A DNA stretch of 64,000 nt from Sulfitobacter geojensis (GCF_000622325.1 NZ_JASE01000005.1:2232001-2296000); one strand, 5' to 3'; positions 35,586-47,888 are shown, numbered from the stretch's first letter. The notes: generated from the sequence alone by a model not told the origin. Made by a program: numbers and translations.

Positions 35586-36344
35586 ATGAAACGGCTTCTG
35601 GTCTTTTGTTTGCTCGCTGGCATCGGCATTGCGGGTTACGTCATGCTAAACAGGCCTGCTGGCGCAATCACGCTTGTCGGGGCCAAAGCCTTTGCCATGG
35701 CTGACAGACCGTCGATGTTTATGGTCACGCTCACGATAGAAAATGACGGGCCGCCCGATGTCCTGGTGGATGTCGCAAGTCCAAAGGCGGGCATGATGCA
35801 TCTGATGAACCCGCAACACGGCGACCGCGAAATCATCGTTCCGGGGCAGGGTCACGGCATGCTGGCGATGGACGGTGCGCATGCAATGATGCGAATGCCC
35901 GATTTTCCCGAAGGCAGTTTCGTACCGCTGACCCTCACATTCGCAAACGCCGGAGCCGTCACAACCCGGCTGCAGCATGCCGGCAGCAGCACCATGTCGC
36001 ATGATCCCGACGATGGCGTATCGGTTCAACCCGCGCCACGTGTGACACTGAATGCGGTGGAAACGCCAAACACTGATGGTTTCGCGCTGCGTGTCGAAGT
36101 CGAGAATTTCAACTTCCACCGCGCGGCAGATGATGCCGCACATGTGGCGGGCCAAGGACACGCGCATCTTTACCTCAACGGATTAAAGCTGGGGCGGCTT
36201 TACGAACCAGCTTTTGATATCGGGCCAGTACCAGCCGGTACGCATATTCTAGAGGTCGCGCTGAATACCAACGACCACAGGCCGTATCTAGACAGCGCAG
36301 GATTGCCCGTGGCGGCGCAATTGACGCTGGATCTGCAAGATTAG
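35586..36344 (+). CDS. Two-domain periplasmic protein with PCu(A)C copper-chaperone-like domain
   Basis: A 252-residue protein anchored or exported by an N-terminal helix (residues 1-20). Residues about 30-135 resemble the PCu(A)C fold, with the Met/His cluster MMHLMNPQHGD and GHGMLAMDGAHAMM and the family ending PLTLTFANAG. Residues 150-250 form a second His-rich module (FNFHRAADDAAH, GQGHAHLYLNG) that could bind another metal. PCuAC proteins deliver Cu(I) to cytochrome oxidase. It diverges from the polytopic protein. GGGGGAAA precedes the start. Confidence 0.65.
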   Translation: MKRLLVFCLLAGIGIAGYVMLNRPAGAITLVGAKAFAMADRPSMFMVTLTIENDGPPDVLVDVASPKAGMMHLMNPQHGDREIIVPGQGHGMLAMDGAHAMMRMPDFPEGSFVPLTLTFANAGAVTTRLQHAGSSTMSHDPDDGVSVQPAPRVTLNAVETPNTDGFALRVEVENFNFHRAADDAAHVAGQGHAHLYLNGLKLGRLYEPAFDIGPVPAGTHILEVALNTNDHRPYLDSAGLPVAAQLTLDLQD

Positions 36345-36505
36345 CACAAGGGCGGGCACGCGTGCATTCTTTCAGATACTTTTGTTACATAATACTGATT
36401 ACAAGAAGTATGCTAGACGACAATCCCACAGCCCCGCAAGCGCAATACTGGACAGCTGCACCTTGGCAGCATTAACTGTGCGTGACCTAAATTGCGAGTA
36501 ACCCG

Positions 36506-36946
36506 ATGACGTCGATCCTGATTCTAAACGGCCCCAACCTGAACCTGCTTGGAACGCGCCAGCCCGAAGTCTATGGCGCGACAACGCTTGCCGACATCGA
36601 AGTCATGTGTCGCGACGCGGCCGAAAACCTTGGGTTAAGCACCACGTTTGCGCAAAGCAATCACGAAGGAATGCTGATAGATCAAATACATGCCGCCAAA
36701 GGTTCACATGCTGGCATCGTTTTGAACGCCGGTGCATATACCCACACTTCGATCGCCCTGATGGACGCTATTGCCTCCGTCGAGCTGCCTGTGGTCGAGG
36801 TACATCTAAGCAATATCCACGCGCGTGAGACCTTTCGCCATACGTCCTATATCGCGCCGGTCGCGCTTGGGCAGATTTGCGGGTTTGGCGCGACCGGCTA
36901 TATTCTGGCGCTTCAGGCACTTAAACAACATCTGGCAAGCCCATGA
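36506..36946 (+). CDS. aroQ: 3-dehydroquinate dehydratase, type II
   Basis: A 146-residue enzyme of the shikimate pathway that dehydrates 3-dehydroquinate. [19 protein letters not shown] contains the lid Arg and Tyr, [13 protein letters not shown] the Asn/Thr site, and [15 protein letters not shown] the catalytic His. The length is normal. Its stop overlaps the luxR start (ATGA), an unusual partner for an aromatic-biosynthesis gene. Confidence 0.95.
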   Translation: MTSILILNGPNLNLLGTRQPEVYGATTLADIEVMCRDAAENLGLSTTFAQSNHEGMLIDQIHAAKGSHAGIVLNAGAYTHTSIALMDAIASVELPVVEVHLSNIHARETFRHTSYIAPVALGQICGFGATGYILALQALKQHLASP

Positions 36947-37698
36947 GTTTACGCGACTATCTTCATTTCATCGCGCGATGTCCGTCCATTGAAGAACTGT
37001 GGGATGCACATCTCGACAAGATGGCAGGCTATGGTTTTGACCGGCTGATATACGGCTTTACCCGTTACCGGACTTCAACATCGCTGGGCGATCCCGAAGA
37101 TTTCGTCATTCTGACCAACCACAGCCGCGCCTATACCGATGAATTCATTACCGGCGGTCTCTATTACCATGCGCCGATGGTCCATTGGGCGCTGGCCAAC
37201 GATGGGGCGTGCAGCTGGACAGTCCTGCACGATATGGCGCGGGAACGTGCGATGACACCTGCAGAAGAACGTGTGGTCGATTTCAACCGACGCATGCAAG
37301 TCTTTGCCGGCTATACCGTTAGTTTTAAATCTATTTCTGCCCGTTCCAAAGGGGCTATTGCCCTCACCGCCCGGGCGGATATTTCACAAGCAGAGATCGA
37401 CGACGTCTGGGCGGAACATGGCAATGATATCAAACTGATGAACGACATTGCTCATCTCAAAATCCTTACCCTGCCCTATACAGCACCAAACCGTGGCCTG
37501 ACCAACCGCCAACGCGAGGCGCTAGAGTGGGTCGGTGACGGCAAAACCATGCAAGACATCGCTATTCTGATGGGGCTGACCTCTGCGACGGTTGAAAAAC
37601 ACCTACGACTGGCACGCGAGGCGCTTGCGGTCGATACAACCGCGCAGGCGGTCCTGAAAGCTTCTTTTGCCAACCAGATTTTCGTACTGGACGCCTGA
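36943..37698 (+). CDS. LuxR-family regulator with degenerate autoinducer-binding site
   Basis: A 251-residue protein with an N-terminal autoinducer-binding-like domain (to about residue 170) and a C-terminal GerE HTH ([38 protein letters not shown]). In acyl-homoserine-lactone receptors an invariant Asp precedes Pro (Y..xDPV). Here the matching stretch reads YYHAPMV, with Ala in place of Asp, while a Trp follows in CSW. It may sense another ligand or none. No luxI gene is in the window. It is translationally coupled to aroQ. Confidence 0.82.
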   Translation: MSLRDYLHFIARCPSIEELWDAHLDKMAGYGFDRLIYGFTRYRTSTSLGDPEDFVILTNHSRAYTDEFITGGLYYHAPMVHWALANDGACSWTVLHDMARERAMTPAEERVVDFNRRMQVFAGYTVSFKSISARSKGAIALTARADISQAEIDDVWAEHGNDIKLMNDIAHLKILTLPYTAPNRGLTNRQREALEWVGDGKTMQDIAILMGLTSATVEKHLRLAREALAVDTTAQAVLKASFANQIFVLDA

Positions 37699-37953
37699 CG
37701 AACCTCATATCTGATGTTTTCTTAAAATTACTCCCCTTGTTTTTAACAAAGGTAAGGAATCCCATACTGGCCAGATCCAAAGATTTGTCGCACAGTAAAC
37801 CGGTTCCCGCCAAGTGGTTTGACCACGGGAACAACGGCTCATAACACCTTGTGATAGCAGGGCTCTTATGTGCACCGGTTCATCTTGGGTGTATTTTTCC
37901 ACTTGGGTTGACCGGATCAATAGGCGCCCCGGTCCTTCACGGTCGGGTCGATC

Positions 37954-37992
37954 GGCGGGTCACGTGGCAGCGTGGCCCGCCATTTCGTTTTT
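37954..37992 (+). terminator. Rho-independent terminator
   Basis: GGCGGGTCACG pairs with CGTGGCCCGCC (11-bp stem with one G-T pair, 6-base loop), followed by ATTTCGTTTTT. It would end luxR or an intergenic transcript. Confidence 0.7.
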
Positions 37993-38014
37993 CCCGCCGT
38001 TTCCCCTTCGCATA

Positions 38015-38047
38015 GAAAAAGGGCGGCGCAACCCAATGCACCGCCCT
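38015..38047 (-). terminator. Rho-independent terminator of tsf
   Basis: On the minus strand AGGGCGGTGC pairs with GCGCCGCCCT (one G-T pair) and is followed by TTTT, 22 bases after the tsf stop. Confidence 0.75.
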
Positions 38048-38069
38048 CTAAATCTGATGTCGCCAGTGG

Positions 38070-38945
38070 TTAGCTTTGGCCGACTTTAGCAACTTCGGCT
38101 GCGAAATCTTCTTTCACAACTTCGATGCCTTCGCCCACTTCCAAACGTACGAAGCCGGTGATGGATGCGCCCGCTTCTTTCGCCGCTTCAGCCACGGTCA
38201 CGTCAGGGTTAATGACGAACTGCTGGTTCAGCAATGTCACTTCGGACATGTACTTTTTCATGCGGCCCACGATCATCTTTTCGATGACGGCTTCGGGCTT
38301 GCCGGACTCGCGTGCGATGTCCATCTGGACCTGCTTTTCTTTCTCGACCACTGCCGGATCAAGATCCTCTTCGGACAAGGACGCAGGGTTCGTCGCCGCG
38401 ATGTGCATGGCGACCTGTTTGCCAAAGGCTTCATCGCCGCCGGTCATTGCGACCAGCACGCCGATGTTGCCCATGCCAGGTGCCGCAGCATTGTGCACGT
38501 AGGACACAACAGTGTCGCCGTCGATCGCGGACATGCGGCGGACCGACATGTTTTCACCAATCACAGCAACCGCGTCTGTCACGGTCTGCTCAACGGACTT
38601 GCCGTTCATGTCAGCCGCTTTCAGCGCGTCGATGTCGTTTGCGCCCAAAGCAACGTCAGCAATACCGGCAACCATTTTCTGGAAGTCAGCGTTTTTGCCG
38701 ACAAAGTCGGTTTCGGAGTTTACTTCAACTGCAACACCGTGACCACCATCGACCTGAACCGCAACCAGACCCTCTGCTGCCGTACGGCCAGATTTCTTTG
38801 CCGCTTTCGCCAGACCTTTGGTGCGCAGCCAATCAACCGCTGCTTCCATGTCGCCATTGTTTTCGGTCAACGCCTTCTTGGCGTCCATCATGCCTGCGCC
38901 GGTGCTGTCGCGCAGTTCTTTCACCATAGATGCTGTAATCGCCAT
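38070..38945 (-). CDS. tsf: Elongation factor Ts
   Basis: A 291-residue guanine-nucleotide exchange factor for EF-Tu. Signatures are [16 protein letters not shown] at the N-terminus and [12 protein letters not shown]. It follows rpsB on the same strand, the usual rpsB-tsf arrangement, with a gap of about 80 bp. A terminator follows. Confidence 0.97.
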   Translation of the reverse strand: MAITASMVKELRDSTGAGMMDAKKALTENNGDMEAAVDWLRTKGLAKAAKKSGRTAAEGLVAVQVDGGHGVAVEVNSETDFVGKNADFQKMVAGIADVALGANDIDALKAADMNGKSVEQTVTDAVAVIGENMSVRRMSAIDGDTVVSYVHNAAAPGMGNIGVLVAMTGGDEAFGKQVAMHIAATNPASLSEEDLDPAVVEKEKQVQMDIARESGKPEAVIEKMIVGRMKKYMSEVTLLNQQFVINPDVTVAEAAKEAGASITGFVRLEVGEGIEVVKEDFAAEVAKVGQS

Positions 38946-39026
38946 CTTTTGGTTCTCCTTAAATATCTGATCAGTTGGAGGCAGGTCTACCCTGCCCCCG
39001 TTTCAGTCCTGTGACAGTGCCGGGCC

Positions 39027-39890
39027 TTAGGCCTTTGCAACAGTCTCTTTTGTGGACTCGATATCAAGCGGTGCATCCTCGGACATCACATCGTCTGAAA
39101 CGGTCTCTTCGGACGCATTGCCCACTTCAACGCCGGTGCTTTCCAGCGCTTCTTCGGCAGGTGCTTCTTCCATCGCGCCCAGATCAACGCCAGCCGCGCC
39201 CAGTTGGGCGGACATGCCGTCAAGTGCCGCACGTGCAGCCAGATCGCAGTACAAGCCAATGGCGCGCGCCGCGTCATCGTTGCCTGGGATGATGTAGTCG
39301 ATGCCATCGGGTGAGCAGTTGGTGTCAACCACAGCCACAACAGGGATACCCAGTTTGTTAGCTTCGGCCACGGCCAGTGCTTCTTTTTTCACGTCGATCA
39401 CGAAGATCAGGTCGGGACGGCCGCCCATTTCGCGGATGCCGCCCAAAGACGCTTCAAGCTTGCCCTGGTCACGTTCCATCCCCAAACGCTCTTTTTTGGT
39501 CAGACCTTCAAAGCCGCGCTCGGACTGTTCGTCGATGGACTTCAAACGCTGGATGGATTTGGACACGGTCTGCCAGTTGGTCAGCGTGCCACCGAGCCAG
39601 CGGTGGTTCATGTAATACTGTGCGCATTTTTCAGCAGCTTCGGCGATCGGGCCTGCGGCCTGACGCTTGGTGCCGACGAACAGGATTGACCCGCCCTTGG
39701 CAACAGTGTCGCGGATCAGTTTCAGCGCATCGTCCAGCATTGGAACGGTCTGTGTCAGATCCATGATGTGAATGCCGTTACGCGCGCCGTAAATGTACGG
39801 ACCCATACGTGGGTTCCAGCGCTGCGTCTGGTGGCCAAAGTGTACGCCTGCTTCAAGCAGCTGACGCATGGAGAACTCAGGAAGAGCCAT
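39027..39890 (-). CDS. rpsB: 30S ribosomal protein S2
   Basis: A 287-residue S2 protein with [36 protein letters not shown] and [17 protein letters not shown]. The roughly 50-residue acidic tail (Glu/Ala/Val-rich) is longer than in E. coli, as seen in related alphaproteobacteria. It is first of the rpsB-tsf operon. Confidence 0.97.
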   Translation of the reverse strand: MALPEFSMRQLLEAGVHFGHQTQRWNPRMGPYIYGARNGIHIMDLTQTVPMLDDALKLIRDTVAKGGSILFVGTKRQAAGPIAEAAEKCAQYYMNHRWLGGTLTNWQTVSKSIQRLKSIDEQSERGFEGLTKKERLGMERDQGKLEASLGGIREMGGRPDLIFVIDVKKEALAVAEANKLGIPVVAVVDTNCSPDGIDYIIPGNDDAARAIGLYCDLAARAALDGMSAQLGAAGVDLGAMEEAPAEEALESTGVEVGNASEETVSDDVMSEDAPLDIESTKETVAKA

Positions 39891-40141
39891 GTCGGTATAC
39901 CTTTCCGGTTTAGCCTCATCGGGGGTATGATCACATTTGTGACCAACCGGCGGACTGGTTCAGGATTTCTCCCCGAAACGGCCCAACCCCGACTGCGGGT
40001 TTAAGTGCCGCGTCCTTAGGCCAGAACCGCCAGCGGTGCAAGGGGCAAATCTGTCATCGCGCATGCGCGCGTGAAATCAATGGACACCTCTGCACAGCTG
40101 GCACAAACTGGCAGGCAAAACAAACCTTCGGGAGACTTCAC

Positions 40142-40711
40142 ATGATCAACCGCACTGCAGTGCTATTCGCCGTTGCGCTGGCGACACCGGGTTTTGCCCA
40201 ATCCGTCACCCTGACACCCGCCGATCCGCAACCCGCCGCGGGCGATCTGACACCCGGGCTCGCCGTATCTTACGCCTATCCTAGGGATGTGCGCCTGTTG
40301 GAAGACGCCGTTGATGCGCTGGAGGACAGCGAAAAGGGACCGCCGATCAGGGGGTTGTCCTATTCTGACAATGCCGAGGGGGACCTGACCCTGACCTCGG
40401 ACAAAGCCACCAAGGTCGCCGCCGCCATCAGCGGATTTATCCGCTTTGATGCCGCCGGTACTTTCGAAGTCGAGATGATCAGCAACGACGGCTTGGTTGC
40501 GCGCATCGGCGGGCAGGACGTTGGCCTCTATGACGGGGTGCACGCCTGTGAACCTGCCGGTATTCAAGAGGTCATCGTGCCCGAAGCCGCGTGGTATCCG
40601 ATCGAAATCACTTATTTCCAACGCAAAGGCAGCGCCTGTCTGGAAATGGACTGGAATGTAGATGGCCGCATGGGTCCCGTGCCGGATAGCGTTTTCGCGC
40701 ATATCGATTAA
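40142..40711 (+). CDS. Secreted protein with PA14-like domain
   Basis: A 189-residue protein with a signal peptide (residues 1-19, cleavage after GFA). The body resembles a PA14 carbohydrate-binding beta-barrel: FIRFDAAGTFEVEMISNDGL, RIGGQDVGLYDG and WYPIEITYFQRKGSACLEMDW. Two Cys, in HACEP and SACLE, could form a disulfide. Ligand and role are unknown. It is monocistronic; its stop overlaps the olsA stop by convergent 4 bases. Confidence 0.7.
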   Translation: MINRTAVLFAVALATPGFAQSVTLTPADPQPAAGDLTPGLAVSYAYPRDVRLLEDAVDALEDSEKGPPIRGLSYSDNAEGDLTLTSDKATKVAAAISGFIRFDAAGTFEVEMISNDGLVARIGGQDVGLYDGVHACEPAGIQEVIVPEAAWYPIEITYFQRKGSACLEMDWNVDGRMGPVPDSVFAHID

Positions 40712-41541
40712 CCGGCACCCAGCCCTGCTGCATGCCCCTTGCGCACCGCTGTTTCACAGGCCAGCGCAAGGGCTTTGCGGTTTGCAAAATCGGCGACCGG
40801 CAAGGGCGGATGATAGATCACATCGACCCGCCCCTGTTTCGCCGGTGCCAGCGTTTCCACAAGATGCGCCCCGAATGACGTATCCCCCCACCAGCCGTAA
40901 AACCGCGGATCGCCCCCCGCGGGGGCGTGATAGATCACGCTGACCGGCTGCACGGCAATGTCGTTTTTGATGCTCGGCGATAGAAACGACTGGAACAATG
41001 TCGTCTTGAAAGGCAATACCTGTTGGCCGTCCGTGCTGGTGCCCTCAGGAAAGAACAGCAGTTTGTGCCCCGCATGCAATCTGTCCTCGAACAATCGTGT
41101 CTGCGCCTTCGCCTGCGCGGGGTTACGCACCACGAACACGGTTCCAGTGGATCGTGCCAACCAGCCAATCCCGGGCCATCCCGCCACTTCGGATTTCGAA
41201 ACGAAATAAATCCGCTTGCTTGCGTTTAATACGAAGATATCCAGCCATGAGGTGTGGTTGGCGACAATCGCACCCTGCCCCGTCATCGGCCTGCCCGTCA
41301 CCTGCAAGCGCAAGCCCAAAATGCGCAGGGCGTTGCGGCAAACAAACTGCGTGATATAGGGCGTCATCGGGCGGTGCAGCCCATAGATCGGCCGTTCGAT
41401 CAGGCGCACCAGCAGCAGGATCAACAACCCGCCAAACACCAACACGGCCAGACAAACCGCCCGCAAGATCACTCTTATCCATCCACGCACCGTGATCGCC
41501 GGATGCACCGGTCGCGTGTCACTTTCCCAACGTGTCGTCAT
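40708..41541 (-). CDS. olsA: Lyso-ornithine lipid O-acyltransferase (PlsC family)
   Basis: A 277-residue membrane acyltransferase with an N-terminal helix (about residues 22-48), the catalytic NHTSWLD (HX4D) and the acceptor motif FFPEGTSTDG. Next to olsB and sharing ATGA with it, the enzyme probably adds the second fatty acid to lyso-ornithine lipid. PlsC activity on lysophosphatidate is the alternative. Confidence 0.82.
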   Translation of the reverse strand: MTTRWESDTRPVHPAITVRGWIRVILRAVCLAVLVFGGLLILLLVRLIERPIYGLHRPMTPYITQFVCRNALRILGLRLQVTGRPMTGQGAIVANHTSWLDIFVLNASKRIYFVSKSEVAGWPGIGWLARSTGTVFVVRNPAQAKAQTRLFEDRLHAGHKLLFFPEGTSTDGQQVLPFKTTLFQSFLSPSIKNDIAVQPVSVIYHAPAGGDPRFYGWWGDTSFGAHLVETLAPAKQGRVDVIYHPPLPVADFANRKALALACETAVRKGHAAGLGAG

Positions 41542-42302
41542 GTCGCAAGATGTCCGTAAATCCGCGCCTGCCGCTGGGACAGACGGGCGGTGTCCATGAT
41601 CAGACAGACGTCCGTCGTATTAAATTCATGATCTACAAACGCCCCTTCGCCCACATAGCCGCCAAGCCGCAGATAAGCTTTGATCAAGCTCGGAATTTGC
41701 ACCATCGCGGCCTTGCGATCCAACTGATCGGGATCAATCAGTTTCATATCCTGAAATGCGCTTTCCAGCGCACGCACCCGCAAATCGGGCGGGGCAAGAT
41801 GGCGCTGATGCAGCAAGGACAAGGGTGCCGCCAGGGCCTGCACGTCCGTGCCGCGAAAACTGGCGACACCAAACAGCACGTCGATCTCATGTTCTGCGAC
41901 ATAGCGCGCCAATGCGGACCACAAATGATGCATCGCCATGCCGCCGCGATAATCGCGGTGTACGCAGGACCGCCCCAATTCAAGCAAGCGACGGTCCGAT
42001 GACAGCAAGGGCCCAAGATCGTATTCACCGGCGCAATAATAGCGCCCTGCCCGCCTCGCCTGCTCCGGCCCCATCAGGCGGTAGACGCCGACAACCGCGT
42101 CATGGGTCCGGTCCACCAACAAAAGATGATCGCAATACGCATCCAGATCGTCCCGCTCCAGTCCCGCCGCGTGATCCACCGAGGGGCCCGTTCCGCCCAA
42201 TTCGCGGACAAACACGTCAAAGCGTAGCCGCTGTGCAGCGAGCAGATCATCAGGCGTTTGTGCCATTCTGACATGGAAATCGGGCACGTGCATCGAGATC
42301 AT
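41538..42302 (-). CDS. olsB: L-ornithine N-alpha-acyltransferase
   Basis: A 254-residue GNAT-like enzyme that transfers a 3-hydroxyacyl group from acyl carrier protein to ornithine. It shows RLRFDVFVRELGG, DLGPLLSSDRRLLELGRSCVH and GVASFRGTDVQALA, typical of OlsB. ATG 42302 (MISMHVPDF) is chosen for the GGGGAG six bases upstream; a longer in-frame reading to 42374 lacks a site. Ornithine lipids replace phospholipids under phosphate limitation and are abundant in roseobacters. Confidence 0.87.
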   Translation of the reverse strand: MISMHVPDFHVRMAQTPDDLLAAQRLRFDVFVRELGGTGPSVDHAAGLERDDLDAYCDHLLLVDRTHDAVVGVYRLMGPEQARRAGRYYCAGEYDLGPLLSSDRRLLELGRSCVHRDYRGGMAMHHLWSALARYVAEHEIDVLFGVASFRGTDVQALAAPLSLLHQRHLAPPDLRVRALESAFQDMKLIDPDQLDRKAAMVQIPSLIKAYLRLGGYVGEGAFVDHEFNTTDVCLIMDTARLSQRQARIYGHLAT

Positions 42303-42461
42303 GCGCTCCCCTGCCTTGCAGGCTGTTTTGAGCGGGAAAAAACCGCGCTCGAAGAGGCGAGCATCAACATACACGTTAAGATTGCATATTTGCCACTCAG
42401 GCGGTACGCTGAGCTTGCGTAAACCTCTTCTTGGGACCCGTTAATCATTTGGCAACCATGT

Positions 42462-42644
42462 TCAGTCATCAAAAACGGGCATTAACCCTACCCGGAAGCT
42501 GTCGATGACTATTTTGCCCTCGCCGCGAAAATTAACTGTAACCTTGCCAGCACTGTTGCTTTGCACTTGTCCCACGCCCCATTCGGGCCGTTCAGGATGG
42601 CGCACCAGCATACCGGGCGTCATGATTGCGTTCAGATCGTCCAT
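42462..42644 (-). CDS. DUF3553 family protein
   Basis: A 60-residue small protein: MLVRHPERPEWGVGQVQS and KVTVNFRGEGKIVID form a compact Tudor/SH3-like beta fold, similar to the CarD/UvrD-tail class of RNA-polymerase-binding modules. Function is unknown. ATG 42644 follows GGGACGGGAC. It diverges from chpT with 48 bp between starts, so the two share a promoter region. Confidence 0.75.
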   Translation of the reverse strand: MDDLNAIMTPGMLVRHPERPEWGVGQVQSNSAGKVTVNFRGEGKIVIDSFRVGLMPVFDD

Positions 42645-42692
42645 GTCCCGTCCCTTGGTTGGCAACGTCCCGTGGCAGCGCAGGTTTTTGGC

Positions 42693-43289
42693 ATGAGCGA
42701 ATTGAACACCACCCTAGCCGGCCTGATCGGCAGCCGTATTTGCCACGACTTGATATCGCCGATTGGCGCGATCAACAATGGCCTCGAACTACTGGGCATG
42801 TCGGGCAATCCGGCAGGACCGGAAATCGGCCTGATCGGCGAAAGCGTGGGGAACGCCAGCGCGCGCATCCGGTTCTTCCGCATCGCCTTTGGCGCGGCGG
42901 GGGATCAACTGGTCGGCCCTGCCGAGGTGCAATCCATCCTGCGCGACCTCTACGACGCGAGCCGCCTTTCCCCTGAGTGGAAAGTTGAAACACCAGCCCA
43001 TCGAACGGACGTCAGGCTCGCGTTTCTCGCCATCATGTGCATTGAAACGGCGATGCCCTACGGCGGGCGGGTTGAGGTGACCCATCATGAGGGCACATGG
43101 CAACTGAACGGCACGGCCGATCGCATCAACGTCGACACAGATCTTTGGGCGCTGCTTTCAGGCAGCGCTGCATGCAAGGATTTGCTGCCCTCTCATGTCC
43201 AGTTTGCCCTCTTGCCCCTAATCGCACAGGATTCGACACGGCGCGTCACTTGCCAGTCAGACGAGACAACAATCAAGGTCGAGCTTTAG
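42693..43289 (+). CDS. chpT: Histidine phosphotransferase ChpT
   Basis: A 198-residue phosphotransferase that relays phosphate from CckA to CtrA and CpdR. The phospho-accepting His is in [21 protein letters not shown] near the N-terminus, and the C-terminal half is a degenerate HATPase-like domain ([16 protein letters not shown]). In Rhodobacteraceae this pathway controls motility and gene transfer agents rather than viability. ATG 42693 is the start; its stop overlaps the convergent proA stop. Confidence 0.87.
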   Translation: MSELNTTLAGLIGSRICHDLISPIGAINNGLELLGMSGNPAGPEIGLIGESVGNASARIRFFRIAFGAAGDQLVGPAEVQSILRDLYDASRLSPEWKVETPAHRTDVRLAFLAIMCIETAMPYGGRVEVTHHEGTWQLNGTADRINVDTDLWALLSGSAACKDLLPSHVQFALLPLIAQDSTRRVTCQSDETTIKVEL

Positions 43290-44551
43290 GCGCGAACCGT
43301 TCCGTCCCCTGTCACCAGATACTTGAAGCTGGTCAACTGCGCGGCCCCGACCGGCCCACGCGCGTGCATTTTGCCCGTTGCGATGCCAATCTCGGCCCCC
43401 ATACCGAATTCACCACCATCGGCAAACTGGGTTGACGCATTGTGGATCAGGATTGCGGAATCGAGGTGGTTCATAAAGGTTTCCACCGTCGCCGCATCTT
43501 CGGAGATGATGCAATCGGTGTGGTTCGAACCAAACTTGCGGATATGCGCGATCGCATCCTCGACACTGCTCACCGTCTTGGCCGCGATGATCATGTCGAG
43601 ATATTCGCAGCCCCAATCCTCTGCCGTTGCGGGGGTAACCCCCTCGATCCCTTGTAGATTCGCGTCACCACGCACATCGACGCCGGCATCCATCAAGGCG
43701 CGCACAACACCCTGCCCGATGGTTTTCATGATCCCTTCGTGGATCAACAGACATTCCGCAGCGCCGCAAATACCGGTCCGCCGCGTTTTGGCGTTCAGGA
43801 CGATTTTCAACGCCTTTTCAGGATCGGCATGTTCATCGATATAGATGTGAACGATCCCCTCCAGATGCGCAAATACAGGCACCCGCGCCTCGCGCTGGAC
43901 CAGGCCGACCAACCCCTTGCCACCGCGCGGCACGATCACATCAATGGTGTCCGTCATCGTCAACATTTCGCTCACTGCGGCGCGGTCGCGTGTGGGCACC
44001 AGTTGCACCGCATCTTCGGGAAGGCCCGCATCGCGCAACCCCTGCTGCAAACAGGCGTGGATCGCGCGCGATGAGTTATATCCTTCCGAACCGCCCCGCA
44101 GGATTACCGCGTTGCCCGCTTTCAAACAAAGCGCACCGGCGTCAGCGGTCACGTTCGGACGGCTTTCGTAGATCACACCAATCACCCCCAAAGGCGTACG
44201 CACGCGGCGAATGTTCAACCCGGACGGCTGATCCCAATCCGCAATCACCTCGCCCACGGGATCGGCCTGTTCTGCGACACTGCGCAAACCGTCAACCATG
44301 GACTGGATGCGGCTTTCGTCCAGCATCAACCGGTCCATCATCGCATCCGACAGCCCCTTGTCGCGACCAAAGATCAAATCCTCCGCGTTGGCGGCCAGAA
44401 TGCCCTCGCGGTTTTTCCACATATTTTCTGCAGCGCTGATCAAAGCGGCATGTTTGCGCTCTGCCGATGCCACGGCCAGCCCTGCGGCAGCCGCTTTTGC
44501 ACGTGCCCCGATGTCAGCCATTAAAGATGAAATATTTTCTTTTTCGTTCAT
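43286..44551 (-). CDS. proA: Gamma-glutamyl phosphate reductase
   Basis: A 421-residue enzyme that reduces glutamyl 5-phosphate in proline synthesis. [32 protein letters not shown], the catalytic Cys in [13 protein letters not shown], and [24 protein letters not shown] [13 protein letters not shown] are clear. ATG 44551 (MNEKENISS) is the likely start, although its ribosome site is weak; ATG 44521 is an alternative. It lies 44 bp after proB. Confidence 0.95.
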   Translation of the reverse strand: MNEKENISSLMADIGARAKAAAAGLAVASAERKHAALISAAENMWKNREGILAANAEDLIFGRDKGLSDAMMDRLMLDESRIQSMVDGLRSVAEQADPVGEVIADWDQPSGLNIRRVRTPLGVIGVIYESRPNVTADAGALCLKAGNAVILRGGSEGYNSSRAIHACLQQGLRDAGLPEDAVQLVPTRDRAAVSEMLTMTDTIDVIVPRGGKGLVGLVQREARVPVFAHLEGIVHIYIDEHADPEKALKIVLNAKTRRTGICGAAECLLIHEGIMKTIGQGVVRALMDAGVDVRGDANLQGIEGVTPATAEDWGCEYLDMIIAAKTVSSVEDAIAHIRKFGSNHTDCIISEDAATVETFMNHLDSAILIHNASTQFADGGEFGMGAEIGIATGKMHARGPVGAAQLTSFKYLVTGDGTVRA

Positions 44552-44595
44552 AATCTTATGCTCGCATCTTAAAGTGTTGCATGAACTTACCCAGA

Positions 44596-46736
<2,141 letters not shown>

Positions 46737-46746
46737 TCAGGCGGGA

Positions 46747-47289
46747 TTATAGCTTACGGCTATAGGTCCATGTGGGTACGGCAGCATCGCGTGCCAGACA
46801 ATAGGTTTCCGCATCGCCCAAATAGACGAAGCCGGCATTGGTCATGACCTTGGCCGAGGCAGGGTTGTCCTGAAAAACCGTGGCGAACATCGTGGCGTTG
46901 CCCAACGGATTGGCGCTGACCAATGCAGTGACGGAGTCAGATGCCAGATGGGTGTTCCAGAACGCCGGCGCAACCCAAAAACCAACTTCGGACTGGTTAC
47001 GGTCAAGCCGCGAGAGCGTAATCAGCCCCATCACTTCGGCACCGTTCTCTTTGGTTCCGTCCATGGCCCAGCAGTCAAAATCACGCGGCTCGGTCATGGC
47101 GCGCGAGATGAAAGCTTCGATCGTGCCGGGGGGCAGCGGGTGCGGGATTGACGTTGTGTTACGCGCCACGCGTTCATCACCGGCGTGCAATTCGATCAGC
47201 CCCAGATCAGAGCGCCGCAGGGGGCGCAGATCAAAACGCGCCGTCTCGATTACCGGCTGATTTACAATGGGTTGAATCTTCATCGTCAT
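46747..47289 (-). CDS. GNAT family N-acetyltransferase (RimJ-like)
   Basis: A 180-residue acetyltransferase: TARFDLRPLRRSDLGLIELH start, SEVGFWVAPAFWNTHLAS acetyl-CoA region, and FQDNPASAKVMTNAGFVYLG. It resembles ribosomal-protein or antibiotic-type acetyltransferases, but the target is unknown. ATG 47289 forms ATGA with the LysE-family gene after GGAGGAGGAA. Confidence 0.83.
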   Translation of the reverse strand: MTMKIQPIVNQPVIETARFDLRPLRRSDLGLIELHAGDERVARNTTSIPHPLPPGTIEAFISRAMTEPRDFDCWAMDGTKENGAEVMGLITLSRLDRNQSEVGFWVAPAFWNTHLASDSVTALVSANPLGNATMFATVFQDNPASAKVMTNAGFVYLGDAETYCLARDAAVPTWTYSRKL

Positions 47290-47888
47290 GTTCCTCCTCC
47301 GAACAATACGAATAGAACGGACGCGACGGTAAGGCCCGCCAATGTCCACATCAAATAAGGTTCTGCACGTGTACCTGCAACGGTTTTGGCGATCCTGTCC
47401 CCCGCCAAAGTCCAGATCGGATGCAGAATAATCTGACAGCCCAGCAACACCGCCGCGATGGTCGCCGTGGCCGTCAGGGTTGGCACATCGGGGCCGACGA
47501 AGGCCGTGAAACTACCAACAATCATTGCCCATGCTTTAGGGTTGAGCGGATGCACAATCAAACCGGCGGCAAAACCCGGTGCCGCGCCTGTGCTGGCCGT
47601 GGTGTTCAGACGCAGGTTCGCGACCTTCCATGCCAGCCAGATGATATAGGCTGCCGAAATGTATTTCAGGGCGATAAACAGCCACGGTGCCGCCTCGGCC
47701 AGCTCCATCAGGCCGAAACCGATGGGCCAGATGATCAACTGCTTGCCAAGAGCCACGCCCGCCACGAATGGCAAGGCCGCGCGAAACCCGAACCGCGCGC
47801 CGGTCGCGAGCAGTGCCATGTTTGCGGGCCCGGGCGTGCCGATCTGGCTGGCCGCGAAAACGGCAAGGGGAAGGATCGCGATACTCAT
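47286..47888 (-). CDS. LysE family exporter
   Basis: A 200-residue inner-membrane exporter with six predicted helices. TPGPANMALLATGARFGFRAALPF is the family N-terminal motif, shown here by its PGP core, and NPKAWAMIVGSF is the conserved Asn-Pro-Lys segment. It probably exports amino acids or related metabolites. It is coupled by ATGA to acetyltransferase genes on both sides. Confidence 0.85.
   Translation of the reverse strand: MSIAILPLAVFAASQIGTPGPANMALLATGARFGFRAALPFVAGVALGKQLIIWPIGFGLMELAEAAPWLFIALKYISAAYIIWLAWKVANLRLNTTASTGAAPGFAAGLIVHPLNPKAWAMIVGSFTAFVGPDVPTLTATATIAAVLLGCQIILHPIWTLAGDRIAKTVAGTRAEPYLMWTLAGLTVASVLFVLFGGGT

Larger units (their letters stand above)
37699..38069. other. 371-bp region between convergent luxR and tsf
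   Basis: No protein gene seen. It ends with two terminators, one for each strand. The plus-strand terminator is about 250 bases beyond the luxR stop, leaving room for a long 3'UTR or a small RNA. Inverted GTTCCC and GGGAAC flank about 37806-37832. Confidence 0.4.
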
